Assembly (NCBI GenBank): GCA_964537245.1
Contig: CAZHZL010000024.1
Location: forward strand, 1 to 33,427
Origin: UMGS1840 sp964537245
Lineage (GTDB): Bacteria; Bacillota; Clostridia; UMGS1840
Length of the DNA: 33,427 nucleotides
Direction of reading: 5' to 3'
Shown: piece after piece, positions 5,703 to 16,800 of the stretch
Numbering within the stretch: the first letter of the stretch is position 1
Layout: each line of letters opens with the position of its first letter
Program-made: the position numbers and the translations under genes
The notes under the pieces: model-generated
The model's input: the letters and a program-made list of their open reading frames with translations, nothing else
What the model was told of the DNA's origin: nothing
Database searches by the model: none

Positions 5703-8210
5703 TCAATCGTTTATTTCAATAAATATTTCATCAATAAGTTTTTCATTAGGAATATATATATCATTTCCATGACATTCCATATTATTAACAAAGCATGTTC
5801 TGTTTTTTGTTTTCTTATTTGTATAACTTAATTTAACCTTACAATTTTTTATTTTAAATTCCGCAGTTAAATCATTCGAAGGCACATAATCAGGAAATTT
5901 TATGTTAAATCCGTTAAGATCAGGCTGAATCCCCAATGCATTTTCAACTATACCTCTTAATAATACAGTTCCGCTTCCTGTATACCAGTCAAGCATTGAT
6001 TCTCCATCCATTTCATATTCTGTATTATGAAAATACGAATTAGACATTACAAAACTCGAGAGTCTGATATTATCATGTGTAATAGGGATTATTTTTTTAA
6101 TTTGATCCCAAGCTTTTTCACTTTCACCAATTTTAAAAAGTGCTATTATCGCAAAGGTTGTCGCGTGAATATATGTACTGCTGTTTTCTAATGTCCCCGG
6201 AGTTAGTTTAACAATTCTTCCAACTTCTTTTTCCATAGATAATGGGAAATAAGGCTCAAATGTTTTTATTCCATACTTGGAATCAAGCTTTTCAAAAGCT
6301 TCCATTACAGCTTTTTTTATCCCTTTATTTCTTTCTATCATATCAGAAATACACCAAAAAGAATTTACCGTAGAACTGTAACGACATTTATTATCACTGT
6401 CTCTTAAACTGCCGACATTATACGCACCTTTATCTCCCCAACCATGAAGAATATGTGTTTTATCTCCATCTTTTTGTAAGGCATATTTTTCAAGACCTGA
6501 CGCAATATTTTCCCTTGTGATTATATATTCTTCGTACTTTTTGGGATATTTATTATAATTTTTAAGAATTTCTGAAATCTGATAAAGTGCCTGATATAGC
6601 TGCAAGCTCGCCATAACGCTGACACCTGTGCCGAATTCACCTTCATTTTTTGTGCGTCCCAAACCGTTAAGTGCATCATTCCAATCGCCAAAAAGTATCC
6701 TTAAACAATTTGTGCGGCTATCAATGTTAGAAACAAGATAGTCTGTAATTTTTAAAATATGGTCTAAAACATCTCCTGTTTCTTCAGATTTTTCTACCGA
6801 ATTATTTATTATTTCATAATAAGAACAAATTTCTGAAAGTATTGAATAATCATTGGTATAGCAAAGATATTTATAAACCGCATTTATTATCCACAGTCCT
6901 TGATCCACATATTCATTCATATCAAAGCATACTTTTTCATTTTCAGAAGATGCAACAGTAAACTGTCTCGGGGAACGCCCTGATGTCATAATATGATTGA
7001 GACAAAAAATAATTTTATTTCTCGCTGTACTATTATCCCAGATAAGCGCTGTTTCCAATTGTTGAAAAACATCTCTTACCCCTAACATATTCCCAACATA
7101 ATTTTTTCCAAATGCACATAAATCAGTCTGCTTCTGTACATTTTTTAAAAAATTATTAAACACATTATAATTTATCCCGGATATACTCATTTTCCCAAAT
7201 TTAATATCCATGGAAGATAATCTTTCAAGTTCGCTTTTTTCCTGAAATTCAATGTCTTTATTTATTTCACTTAAAGAAATTTTTTCGCCAAGCATTTTGT
7301 CTGCAACTTCTTCATTATCGTAAAAACTTATCAAATAACTTATGCTCTCACAAGCTTCAGGTTTTAATGTGAATTTGATAATATTTGAAACAACGGGCCA
7401 ATCTGTAGTATTGACAGAATGCTGTGTTTTAGAAAATCTTCCTTCTTTAAGCGATAATGCATTGGAAATACTGCCTCTGCTTCTGCCAAGAAAAACACTT
7501 TTTGCAACTGTACTCTCCTTAAGTGCATCTTTACAACTTACATTTGTATTAACAACAGCTATGCGGTTTTTAAGATAATCCTTACGAATTTTAAAAGTTC
7601 CGTTAGAATAAAATTTACCGAATTTATTCATTTTTCCGTAAATCCCTTCATAGCTTCCCTCCATCAGCATAAGTTCTATAAAAGAAGTAAGATAAACAGG
7701 AATATTTTCTTTTGTTTTATTAAATGCTCCTGATGTTAATATTATCTGTTTTTTCGTTGTTACTGCCGCTTTCAGCCAAAAAACAATATCTTGAGTATCG
7801 CAAATATAGTAAGCGCATCTTTTTAAAAAAACTGTATATCTTTTCACATCTTTTGATTCATACAGCTGTTTTGCAGCACCTGTAATCGAAACAGGAAACC
7901 ATTCATTATTTCCGTTCTGTATTCCGCCCCAAAAATCTACTGAAGTTTCTTCCATAGATTCATATTTTCTGAAAATCATTACAGAGCCATCATCCGCTTC
8001 AATATACCCATTTGAATTTATCCACAAATTCATTCCATCTATACTATAAGGATATCTTGAGTTTCCGGAATTTCTTTCACAGCATAAAATATTTTCATTA
8101 TTAAGATAATAAACATTTCCAGGTAAGCTATTATCCTCTGAATTTTCAGAAACAACATTTTTTATTTCACTAAGTAAATCTTTAACTTGTTGACAATCAT
8201 TATTTTCCAT
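5703..8210 (-). CDS. GH94-type glycoside phosphorylase
   Basis: An 835-residue intracellular protein (no signal peptide) with the GH94 layout: N-terminal beta-sandwich (about 30-300), linker, alpha/alpha barrel (about 340-750) and a small C-terminal sheet. Seen motifs are YPYSIDGMNLWI near the start, GVRDVFQQLE (377-386), GDWNDALNG (508-516, holding the family's catalytic acid), and DWYTGSGTVLLRG then ALGIQPDLNGF near the end. The family cleaves beta-glucosidic, or related, links with phosphate to give sugar-1-phosphates. GVRDVFQQLE differs from the RD-x-x-QD form of cellobiose and chitobiose phosphorylases, so the substrate is not assigned. The gene has an AAGGAGA site and follows the histidine kinase by 23 bases, with no promoter between them, so it is part of the sensor operon. 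Confidence 0.87.
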   Translation of the reverse strand: MENNDCQQVKDLLSEIKNVVSENSEDNSLPGNVYYLNNENILCCERNSGNSRYPYSIDGMNLWINSNGYIEADDGSVMIFRKYESMEETSVDFWGGIQNGNNEWFPVSITGAAKQLYESKDVKRYTVFLKRCAYYICDTQDIVFWLKAAVTTKKQIILTSGAFNKTKENIPVYLTSFIELMLMEGSYEGIYGKMNKFGKFYSNGTFKIRKDYLKNRIAVVNTNVSCKDALKESTVAKSVFLGRSRGSISNALSLKEGRFSKTQHSVNTTDWPVVSNIIKFTLKPEACESISYLISFYDNEEVADKMLGEKISLSEINKDIEFQEKSELERLSSMDIKFGKMSISGINYNVFNNFLKNVQKQTDLCAFGKNYVGNMLGVRDVFQQLETALIWDNSTARNKIIFCLNHIMTSGRSPRQFTVASSENEKVCFDMNEYVDQGLWIINAVYKYLCYTNDYSILSEICSYYEIINNSVEKSEETGDVLDHILKITDYLVSNIDSRTNCLRILFGDWNDALNGLGRTKNEGEFGTGVSVMASLQLYQALYQISEILKNYNKYPKKYEEYIITRENIASGLEKYALQKDGDKTHILHGWGDKGAYNVGSLRDSDNKCRYSSTVNSFWCISDMIERNKGIKKAVMEAFEKLDSKYGIKTFEPYFPLSMEKEVGRIVKLTPGTLENSSTYIHATTFAIIALFKIGESEKAWDQIKKIIPITHDNIRLSSFVMSNSYFHNTEYEMDGESMLDWYTGSGTVLLRGIVENALGIQPDLNGFNIKFPDYVPSNDLTAEFKIKNCKVKLSYTNKKTKNRTCFVNNMECHGNDIYIPNEKLIDEIFIEIND

Positions 8211-8233
8211 TTATTTCAGTTCTCCTTAAAATT

Positions 8234-9892
8234 TTAATATGGCAACTTTATCTGCGTTACAGTTTCAGAAATTTCATTTTGAAAAATTTTAACACCATAC
8301 TCATCACCAAATATAATTTTGATTCTCTTGTTTATATTAGACAAACCTATATGCTCGTCTTCGTTTATTACACCACTAAAAAGATACTTATTTATTTCAT
8401 CAGCCTTTTCTTTTTTTATAGGAACACCATCATTTATAATATCAAAAAAAGCACAATTATTTTTTATATATCCACTAATAACAATCTTACATTTTCTGTC
8501 TGAAATTCGGATACTGTGATAAATTGCATTTTCAATAACAGGTTGAAATAAAAGCTTTACAACTTCCAAATTCATAAGTTTTTCATCTATATCATAATAA
8601 ACATCAAATTGCTCGTAAAAACGTTCTTTTTGAAATTCACAATATATTTTCAAATATTCAAGTTCGTCGTGTACTGTTGTGGTTAAAGTTTTTGTTGAAA
8701 ATGCATACTTTAACATTTTAGCTACATTTTCAATCATTTCCGTAACCTTATTATCTTCTTCTGTTAATGTAACAGAATATGCACTTATAATTTGCAAAGT
8801 ATTGTAAAGAAAATGGGGATTAATCTGATTCTGAAGTGCAATCATTTCCATTTTTTTCAAACTCTCTAGATTTTCAGCAAGCCTGTTTTCAAGTAAAAAT
8901 TTTGCACCAACTGCACTTTCCACCTTTTTTAAAATAAAATCATACTCTTTGTTTTCATTTTTTTCACCAAAACTATTCGGATTATCTATAATCTGATTGA
9001 TTTTTTTAAACGGAACATATATTTTGACACTCACGAAAAATGTTATTAAAACAAGAATTATAAAACATACAAAAATAATCAGCCACAATTGTAAACTGAA
9101 TATATTTCTTATTCCTAAATATTCTGTTGCATTATAACTGCACTTAAATTTCAATCCGTTTTCATTTATCTCACACGTAGTTATATTCAATCTATGAGGC
9201 GGTTCTGAAATTTTGAATTTAATTTCTCCGATGTTTATATCTTCAATTTCTAAAGCCACGGTATTTGCATCATTCATTATAATTCTGTCTAAAAAATTGT
9301 TATAGTCGATAGAGTAAAAAATTATTCCAACAATATCGTTATTATAAATTATTTTTTTCATCAAAATAATTCCCGGCCTATAATTTTCAATGGGGTCCAC
9401 ATAGATATTTTGTGTTTTCTTATTATTTTGTGCAAATAATTTTAAATTTTTGTATATATCTTTTTTTGCATTAACGCTTAATTCAGCACCTGTACCATAA
9501 ATTACAAAATCTTCATTATAGCAATACATACCGATGTTGTTTATATATGATGAACTGATAATATAATTCCGTGTGTTTTTATAAAAAGCTTTTACCGCCT
9601 TTCTGAATGACACAGAATCTTCAAAAAGCTGATCCGAATAATAAAAATGTGAATACTCATCAGAAGAAGTTATCTCCTGCATTTGACTATTCACTTCCGA
9701 CATAACAGTTTTATATCGTGCAAACGCCTGAACTGTATTAACCTCACTTTGTAATTCAAACTTTTCTCTGAAAGATTCCTGCTGTGTTCTGTAAGCTACA
9801 AAAAAGATTAATATAAAAGAGAGAAAAACAGGAAGAAACACATAGAGTGTGTTTTTAAAAAAAATATATTTTATTTTATTTTTTAAATACAT
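8234..9892 (-). CDS. Membrane sensor histidine kinase, YesM/LytS type
   Basis: A 552-residue sensor. There is a transmembrane helix at about 14-34, an extracellular domain at about 35-265 (cache-like length; family not certain), a second helix at about 266-290, a HAMP-like linker, and the His_kinase domain with phospho-acceptor His360 in NQINPHFLYNTLQ. The ATPase N-box is QPVIENAIYHS (450-460) and the G-box is HIGLSNINKR (514-523). This class senses extracellular sugars or sugar-binding proteins and phosphorylates an AraC-type regulator. The gene begins 2 bases after the stop of the response-regulator gene, so the two are translationally linked. Position at the head of the catabolic operon suggests sensing of the glycan or its oligosaccharides. 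Confidence 0.92.
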   Translation of the reverse strand: MYLKNKIKYIFFKNTLYVFLPVFLSFILIFFVAYRTQQESFREKFELQSEVNTVQAFARYKTVMSEVNSQMQEITSSDEYSHFYYSDQLFEDSVSFRKAVKAFYKNTRNYIISSSYINNIGMYCYNEDFVIYGTGAELSVNAKKDIYKNLKLFAQNNKKTQNIYVDPIENYRPGIILMKKIIYNNDIVGIIFYSIDYNNFLDRIIMNDANTVALEIEDINIGEIKFKISEPPHRLNITTCEINENGLKFKCSYNATEYLGIRNIFSLQLWLIIFVCFIILVLITFFVSVKIYVPFKKINQIIDNPNSFGEKNENKEYDFILKKVESAVGAKFLLENRLAENLESLKKMEMIALQNQINPHFLYNTLQIISAYSVTLTEEDNKVTEMIENVAKMLKYAFSTKTLTTTVHDELEYLKIYCEFQKERFYEQFDVYYDIDEKLMNLEVVKLLFQPVIENAIYHSIRISDRKCKIVISGYIKNNCAFFDIINDGVPIKKEKADEINKYLFSGVINEDEHIGLSNINKRIKIIFGDEYGVKIFQNEISETVTQIKLPY

Positions 9893-9894
9893 AT

Positions 9895-11025
9895 TTATTC
9901 CTCATTTTTACGAAATTCATTTGGTGTTTTCCCTGTATGTTTTTTAAACATAGCATAAAAATATGTGGAGCTCGAATATCCGATTTCTTCCATAATCCTG
10001 CTTATTTTTATATCAGTATTCAAGAGGAGATGTTTTGCATACTCAATTTTTTTCTCAATTATGTAATCACTTATATTTCTGCCTGTGTGTTTTTTAAAAA
10101 GCTTTGATAGATAATCTTCAGAGACAAAAACATTTGAAGCAATAAATTTTACTGTAAGTGGCTTTTGAATATTTTCATCTATAAATTTTTCTACATTTGA
10201 TATTATCGCATTTTTTATCTTGCTGTCATCAATACTCTTGTTATTTATATTATAATATTTAGAAATTTCTTCTGCTTTTGAAAAAAAGTTAACATTCTCT
10301 ATTCTTATGTTTATATTAAGATTATTTACAATCTCTTTTTGGTATTCCGAATTCCAATCTTCACATATTTTGTTATTAGAAAAAATTAAAATTTTATAAA
10401 ATGTGGGATAAGTTTCCAAAACACAAAAGTTGAAATCAGGATATATAAATCTGAAAATATTATACAATCCTTTTATTAGCTTTTCATCTGTTTCGATGTT
10501 CTCAATGCATAAATCAAATATACAAAAATGACAACTATCAAAATCAAAGTTTGAAATAATATTTTTATCTTCAATCTTATTTCCGATTGCTATTCCTCTG
10601 AAATATTCAGAAAAAAGATAAAAATTAAAAGTTTCTGAATGAATAGTATTATGAAAAAGAATAGTTTTAATTTCCTCAAGCTCATTTATAAGTTTTTTCT
10701 TTGATATAGGCTTATTCAGATAGCGTTTAACATTGTACTTCATTCCTAATTTTGCATATTGAATTTCATCATAAGCACTCAAAAATATAACTATACATTC
10801 AAGATTATTTTCATAAATATATTTTGCAACGTCTATACCTGAAACAAACGGCATATTGATATCAGTTATAACTAAATCAACATTATTATTTCTCAAATAA
10901 TCCAAAGCAAGACGACTGTCCGTAAAAGTATTTTTTAAATAAAAACCACATTTCTCCCAATTTATAAACTGCGAAAATGTTTTACATGTTATATATTCAT
11001 CATCAATAAGTATTACACTATACAT
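9895..11025 (-). CDS. Response regulator with AraC-type DNA-binding domain, YesN type
   Basis: A 376-residue regulator. The receiver domain has the acidic pair Asp8/Asp9, phospho-acceptor Asp55 in VITDINMP, Ser83 and Lys105 (LNKP). A divergent middle region follows (about 130-270). The last 100 residues hold two AraC helix-turn-helix motifs: VKFIASNVFVSEDYLSKLFK, then ISRIMEEIGYSSSTYFYAMF and the closing TGKTPNEFR signature. It activates transcription, usually of the adjacent sugar transporter and hydrolase genes. It is the first gene after the promoter at 11057-11085 and directly precedes its kinase, so autoregulation of the whole catabolic operon is plausible. The inverted repeat around that promoter is a candidate operator. 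Confidence 0.93.
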   Translation of the reverse strand: MYSVILIDDEYITCKTFSQFINWEKCGFYLKNTFTDSRLALDYLRNNNVDLVITDINMPFVSGIDVAKYIYENNLECIVIFLSAYDEIQYAKLGMKYNVKRYLNKPISKKKLINELEEIKTILFHNTIHSETFNFYLFSEYFRGIAIGNKIEDKNIISNFDFDSCHFCIFDLCIENIETDEKLIKGLYNIFRFIYPDFNFCVLETYPTFYKILIFSNNKICEDWNSEYQKEIVNNLNINIRIENVNFFSKAEEISKYYNINNKSIDDSKIKNAIISNVEKFIDENIQKPLTVKFIASNVFVSEDYLSKLFKKHTGRNISDYIIEKKIEYAKHLLLNTDIKISRIMEEIGYSSSTYFYAMFKKHTGKTPNEFRKNEE

Positions 11026-11056
11026 TAAAACTCACCCTCATATCAATCTTGCTCAT

Positions 11057-11085
11057 ATTATATCACTTATTCCGAATTTTGTAAA
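11057..11085 (-). promoter_or_regulatory. Sigma-A promoter of the regulator-catabolic operon
   Basis: On the minus strand the -35 box TTTACA (11085-11080) and a perfect -10 box TATAAT (11062-11057) are separated by 17 bases. Transcription would start around 11050, about 25 bases before the response-regulator ATG at 11025. The gaps between the following genes are short (2-36 bases), so this promoter probably drives everything down to the broken epimerase. Confidence 0.75.
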
Positions 11086-11108
11086 TTTAATAGGAATAAG
11101 TGATATAA
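11058..11108. repeat. 16-bp perfect inverted repeat flanking the promoter (candidate operator or terminator)
   Basis: TTATATCACTTATTCC (11058-11073) is repeated in exact inverted form at 11093-11108, with 19 bases between. The left arm overlaps the -10 box and most of the spacer, and the right arm lies just upstream of the -35 box. As DNA it is a good candidate for a dimeric regulator site. As RNA read from the SLH gene it could form an AT-rich hairpin, but it lacks a T-run of terminator type. Confidence 0.7.
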
Positions 11109-11126
11109 CTTTATCAAAAAATATTT

Positions 11127-13805
11127 TTAACGAATAATAAATATTTCATTTGGAGCTTGGTAATAATCTTTTCTCGAAACAATTTTATCACCTGACTGAA
11201 TATCATTAAGAGTTGCTGGCTCAATTGTCTCACTCTCAGTATTAAAAATTGTATACGCAGTTTTTCCTGCAGGCCAAAGCGTCCATTTATCACCTTCATC
11301 AGTAACCTGCACTTTAATTACAGATGCATAATTTCTCGTAACTGTTCCATATACAATTGTAAGCTGATTTACATTTGTAAAATCGGAATAGTTTACAAAT
11401 ATTTCAGCATCCGTTCCGCCTTTCATCCACCATTCACCTTTTGTGTCTGATGGGCGGAATAAAACTCTTATTGCTCTGATTTCTCCAAAATCATTCATAT
11501 CAAGCTGTACTATATCACCGGCTTTAAGTTCAGAAACTTTTACTCCGTAATACCAATCACCGCCCGAATTTTCATCTTTTTGATTTGAAAATGGTTCCTT
11601 ATTCATATCAGAAACCGCTGCCTTTGAGAGTTTATTTCTTTCGTAATAATTAACAATCGGAACTATCTCTCCCTTCCTGTTAATTCCGGAAGAAACACTT
11701 TCAACAATACAAGCAGCAAGATCCAAAGCATTTGCAACCTCGCTAAGTTCAGAATCTATAGTTGCAACTGCCGGAACAGTTGTATGCGGATCACAGTTGT
11801 AGAGTGTCAGATTAGTGGAAAAAATAGGTAAGCTGTTCGTTACTCTGTAGGCATCTTCATCATCTTTGTTTCCAGGAAGATAAAAAACTGGTGCTGTTGA
11901 AGAAAACTTAAATCTCTGTCCTACAATTCCCGTATATAATCTTGTATCATCACCACTTCCGAAAAAATCACTTCTGAAAGGGTAATCAGGATTCAGATTT
12001 GTTGTATTATCAAGATGCTGATATAACGATGCAACCTTTTCATTATCGTCAACCGTGTACATTATAATTTGATGATACTTACCATTTGAATTTTTAATAT
12101 ATGACTCCATATTTTTGGATTCTACAGTGGTACCCATCGGATAGCTTCCATTATAAAACTCAATTTTCTCTCTCATGGTAAGCACAGCTACTTCTCCTTT
12201 ATCAGAAAAGATTTTAAGAAGTCCGCTTCCATCCCCAAACAGTTTTTCTTCAAACATATAATCCAATAAATAAGCATAGCGGTAATCGTTTGAATTTTGT
12301 TCCATAACAGCTGCAATTTTTCCATTATAATCGCAATATCCTATAATTTTATCACCCGGATTCAATGAAATTCCCGTTAAAGTATAGAATTCATTATTAA
12401 CCTCAAATTCTCTGCCGTCAACAACTATTTTTTCACCATTATCTTTTACTTCTTCGATTTCGCCTTCAGCACTATCAAAGAAAACTTCAATAATAATGTA
12501 GCTCTTATCACGGCTTCTTGCAATGTTTACGACATCATATTCAATCAAATCAATTGGTGATGATATAACACCGTCTATTTTTATTGTAAATCTATAATTT
12601 TCCGACTCTGAATCAAGCTCAAGATAATTTTTACCATCAAGCATTTTATTGTATTTGAAGCTTACAGATTTATTGCTGACGGAATCTATCGTAAACACAT
12701 CATATTCAGTTATAAACACATAGTCATAACCGGAATCCTCACCAATATCAACAAGTTTAATATAACCTGTCGGAAAATTAAAATCGCTCAAAGTGCAATT
12801 TTCAATTACTCCATCGTATTTGCCGTTATATATAACTTTAGCATTGCTCGCTATGCGTGCGTTTTTAACAGAATCTTCGGTTTTTGAAATATAATATTTT
12901 ATAGTATTTCCTGAAAAATCTTTAATAAGTTCTGAATTTATAGTAATATAGCCATTTTTATTCGGTATTTCCGATAAACAAATTATTTCATATTTATTTG
13001 TAAGAGATTTCTTTGAATAAAATTCAACATAACATCCCAAAAAGCCTTCTGCATTGCTGTTACCTGAAATGTACTCTGTATTATCAATTAAAACATTTCC
13101 AACCGCCGGTATGTAGCTGCCAAAATAATTAGTAGTGCTGTCCGAATGAACAAATCCCTCATGCTTTATTATATCATGATAGTGCATTAAAACTGTTTCT
13201 CCGGTTGTCTGATAATACACACCATCATTACTTATAGAACTCAGGTTGAACATTTCCGCATTTAATACATTATATATAATTACAACTGCATCTCTATATG
13301 TGAGGTTTTGAGATAAATCGGTATTCTCCACACCATTAAGAAGCTTAAGCTCATTTGCAATCGCAACTATTGATGTTGCTTCAACTTTGTTACGGTATCC
13401 TGCACAATATTCCACAACCTTTAAAAAATGTTCTTTTTTTATTACTGCATCAGGAGCAAAAACGCCCTTATCAATTCCTACCATATACCCGATACTATTG
13501 CACGCAAGAACAGCGGATGCGTAAGCTGTTTCAGATGAAACATCAGAAAATGGATTTTCTTCATAATCACTGTATGATATAGCCTGCAAATTCATAATTT
13601 TAACAGCGAAATCTGCAACTTTAGCCCTTGAAATTTCTGTATCTAAGTTGAAAGTTTCATCTGCAATCCCCAATGCCTTTACAAGAGTTTCCGCTCTATT
13701 ATAAAGTTCATTGTTTGTTTGTGAAGCTGCATAACTGCTTGAAAAGTTCGGCAATGCCATAATAATAAGCAAAGCTGAAATAAAAACTGATACTATTCTT
13801 TTCAT
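11127..13805 (-). CDS. Secreted protein with N-terminal SLH domains and long uncharacterised region
   Basis: An 892-residue exported protein. It has a signal peptide (KR, hydrophobic core to about 20, cleavage near SYAAS, about 27). Residues about 30-190 hold three degenerate S-layer homology repeats, recognised from ISRAKVADFAVKI, NPFSDVSSETAYASAV, GVFAPDAVIKKEHFLKVV and LTYRDAVVIIYNVL. The remaining 700 residues are beta-rich with no catalytic motif I recognise; short units around LNPGDKIIGYCDYNGKIAAV, LKAGDIVQLDMNDFGEIRAI and IQSGDKIVSRKDYY suggest repeated small barrels. SLH repeats bind secondary cell-wall polymer, so the protein probably sits on the surface and may scaffold or bind the glycan. 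It has an ideal AAGGAGG site and starts 11 bases after the previous SLH gene. Confidence 0.78.
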   Translation of the reverse strand: MKRIVSVFISALLIIMALPNFSSSYAASQTNNELYNRAETLVKALGIADETFNLDTEISRAKVADFAVKIMNLQAISYSDYEENPFSDVSSETAYASAVLACNSIGYMVGIDKGVFAPDAVIKKEHFLKVVEYCAGYRNKVEATSIVAIANELKLLNGVENTDLSQNLTYRDAVVIIYNVLNAEMFNLSSISNDGVYYQTTGETVLMHYHDIIKHEGFVHSDSTTNYFGSYIPAVGNVLIDNTEYISGNSNAEGFLGCYVEFYSKKSLTNKYEIICLSEIPNKNGYITINSELIKDFSGNTIKYYISKTEDSVKNARIASNAKVIYNGKYDGVIENCTLSDFNFPTGYIKLVDIGEDSGYDYVFITEYDVFTIDSVSNKSVSFKYNKMLDGKNYLELDSESENYRFTIKIDGVISSPIDLIEYDVVNIARSRDKSYIIIEVFFDSAEGEIEEVKDNGEKIVVDGREFEVNNEFYTLTGISLNPGDKIIGYCDYNGKIAAVMEQNSNDYRYAYLLDYMFEEKLFGDGSGLLKIFSDKGEVAVLTMREKIEFYNGSYPMGTTVESKNMESYIKNSNGKYHQIIMYTVDDNEKVASLYQHLDNTTNLNPDYPFRSDFFGSGDDTRLYTGIVGQRFKFSSTAPVFYLPGNKDDEDAYRVTNSLPIFSTNLTLYNCDPHTTVPAVATIDSELSEVANALDLAACIVESVSSGINRKGEIVPIVNYYERNKLSKAAVSDMNKEPFSNQKDENSGGDWYYGVKVSELKAGDIVQLDMNDFGEIRAIRVLFRPSDTKGEWWMKGGTDAEIFVNYSDFTNVNQLTIVYGTVTRNYASVIKVQVTDEGDKWTLWPAGKTAYTIFNTESETIEPATLNDIQSGDKIVSRKDYYQAPNEIFIIR

Positions 13806-13816
13806 ACATGACCTCC

Positions 13817-16800
13817 TTAATTCCCAAATGTTTCAATAAGTCTTTTTATCATTACAACACCCTGTGCTCTTGTTGCCGATTCTTTAGCACCAAAATAATT
13901 TTCATCTATTCCGTTAACAAGCCCCTTGCTGTAAGCTTTATTTACAAAAGGTATCGCCCACTCTGAAATTTTATCAGAAAATTTATTTTCTGTTACTTCT
14001 GTTATAATACCGTTTTTCAATTCATAAGCACTTATTATGATTTTTGTCATTTCTTCACGGGTTATCAAATCTTCAGGACGAACTGCTTCTGAATCATCTA
14101 TAATGTTATTTTCAATTGCTGTCTGCACAATATCCGCATACCATGAATTTTCTGAAACATCTTTTATTTCATTTCTATATGGTACAGTTTCTAATTGAAG
14201 TCCTCTTACCACAAATGCCATAAGCTGTGCTCTTGTTATTTTTTCATCGGGTAAAAACTGATTATTTCCTACACCGTTTGCAATACCCATATCAACCATT
14301 TTTTCTATGTCTGCTTTTGCCCAATGGTTTTCCAAATCAATAAAGTATGTTTTTTCGGGGATAGTTGATTCATTATTTTCCTCTTTTTTATCCGGTTCAG
14401 ATGGTTTAACAAACGATCCACCTGTGCTACCGCCACCACCGGTAAATCCTGTTGTGCTTCCCGAACCGCTACTAATACTAACTGCAGAAGATGTCTGTTC
14501 AACGCCTTCACTTCCGTCAGAAGCAACAGGTGTAACAGCAAATATAATTTGCTTTCCTGCATCGGTCGTCTGAACAGTATATGTAGCCTGAGTACCAACT
14601 ACACTTCCGTTTATCAGCCACTTATATTGACTTACTCCTTCAGAAATGCTGTTGCTGTTAGAATATTCATATTTACCTGTAAGCATAGAGCCGACAATTG
14701 CACTGCCAAAAATTTTGACATCACTTACGCTTGGTTTAACAGGTCCTGAAATTTTATTTGTACTTATTTTTTTATCACCATAAATTCTAAAATTACCCAA
14801 ATTAGTATAAGGTATAATTTCCGCATAGATTATTTTATCTGAATCTGTTTTTTTAAGCACTAATTCTTTTTCGGTTTTGGAAAAAGAGTCTGTTTCTCCG
14901 TCGTAGTACCACAAGCACTCTTCTCCATAGTCAAGCTCTGATTCGTATACAGGTACTACTGATATTTTTGTTCCTATTCCGATTTTCCCGTCAGTTTTTA
15001 AAGTTACTTCTTTTAAAACAGGAACTTTATCAAAAATATCCTTAATTTTCACGGTATTAGAAACAGCTTCCTTACCGCAAACACCATCCTCAGAATATGG
15101 TATAACCGTAAACTTTATATATTTTTCATTGTCTGCTTTAGTAACTGTCAGAGCTTTAGCTGAACCTGTTTCTGTAAAACTTCCGTTTTCTGTTTCACAT
15201 ATTTCCCATTTGAATATACTTCCCTGTTCTTCGAGATTTTTTGGATGAGTATAGGTATATTCTGCATTAAGGTTACAATTATCGCCGTCAATTTCAGCTT
15301 TTATAATTATATCTGAAGCTGTTGAACGAACAGGAATTACAGAAACTGTCTTTTTAGCTATACCGCTTAAAGTTGTATCAAAAACCGAATTGTATGAGGT
15401 TGCTTTACAGAATATTTCTATATCCTGCGGAGTTGCTTCTGAAGTCAGAGTAATTACCCCTGTTTCCTTGTCAATACTTACACCGGCAATTTCATCCTTC
15501 ATATACCATTTAACTTTTGGAGTATCTTCTATACCATCAGTTCCACCAATCGAATTTGTAACATTCACACTATATGAATAAGTCGCTTCACCCAATTCAG
15601 GAACTACGATTTCACTTTCTCCTATAATTTCGGGTTTTAAATTCAATTCTGTAAAATATGTTTCATCTGCATAAAGCAATGATTTCATAGCCGCATAATT
15701 CAGTTTTATACTGCTTGTACCTTCATTAGCTCTCCAGATAAATATGCGTTCACTCCACTGTTTTTCAGGTGCTTTGTTAAATGGAATCGCTGAATAATAT
15801 TTACCTGATTTATCTCCACCATCAATAGAAAAGCCTATTCCCGTACTTTCCTGCAACACAGGATACTGCCATATTGAAGCAATATAAATCTTATTTGGTT
15901 CAACGCTGATATTCGATGACAGCATACCTCCTGTATTTGCCTCAGCACCATGATCCTTGTGCGTAATAAGATAAGCACTGTAATTGCCATTTCTTATGTA
16001 TGCTTTATCGGTATTGACAGAAAGAAGAGACAATGATGCATTCCATGGTGAAAGATTCCCGTTTTCAAAACCTGAATTTCCAAATAAATTCACATATTCA
16101 GTTGGAATAAAATCTGCATCTGAAAATTCAGCAACCTTTATTGTTTTTTCAAAAACAATATCACTGACTCCTTGTTCTTTAAGAGGAGATGTTGCACTTC
16201 CAACCAATACAATTTCGCTAACAGAAGAATTATCTGACAAAGTCAAATCTCCCGTTTGAGAATCAAAAGTTACTCCATCGTATTCTTCCTTTAGCGATAA
16301 CGAAGCAGTAGGAATATAGCCTTCACCACTCACTCCCATACTTCCGCCAAGCTGATTAGTAATCAAAGCGGTATATTTCTTCGTTTCACCATAGGTTATA
16401 TTATCACTACCGTTAATTACTCCTTTTAATCTGAGCGGTGCAAAATAAAAGTCATCAAGATAAACTACCGATTTTAACGGATTATAAGTAACCATAACCG
16501 AAGATGTAGATTCTCCCGATTTCCAAAGAATGCTCCTGTCCTCCCATATATTCATGGTTCCCTTAACATAGGGATTGCCGCTAACAATCGGATACTCAAG
16601 CATCTGTCCGTCTCCGTTTACATAAAAATATATACCGTTACCCTGAGAAGTAATATATTGCTGAACAGAAGCAATATAAATTGTTTCGGGATTTACATTG
16701 ATACTGTTAGTACTTATTGAACCTGTGTTCGCACCAAGGCTTGTGTCAATAGTTTTATCCGTTATAATTTTAGCACTTTTACTTCCGTTTTTTATATACG

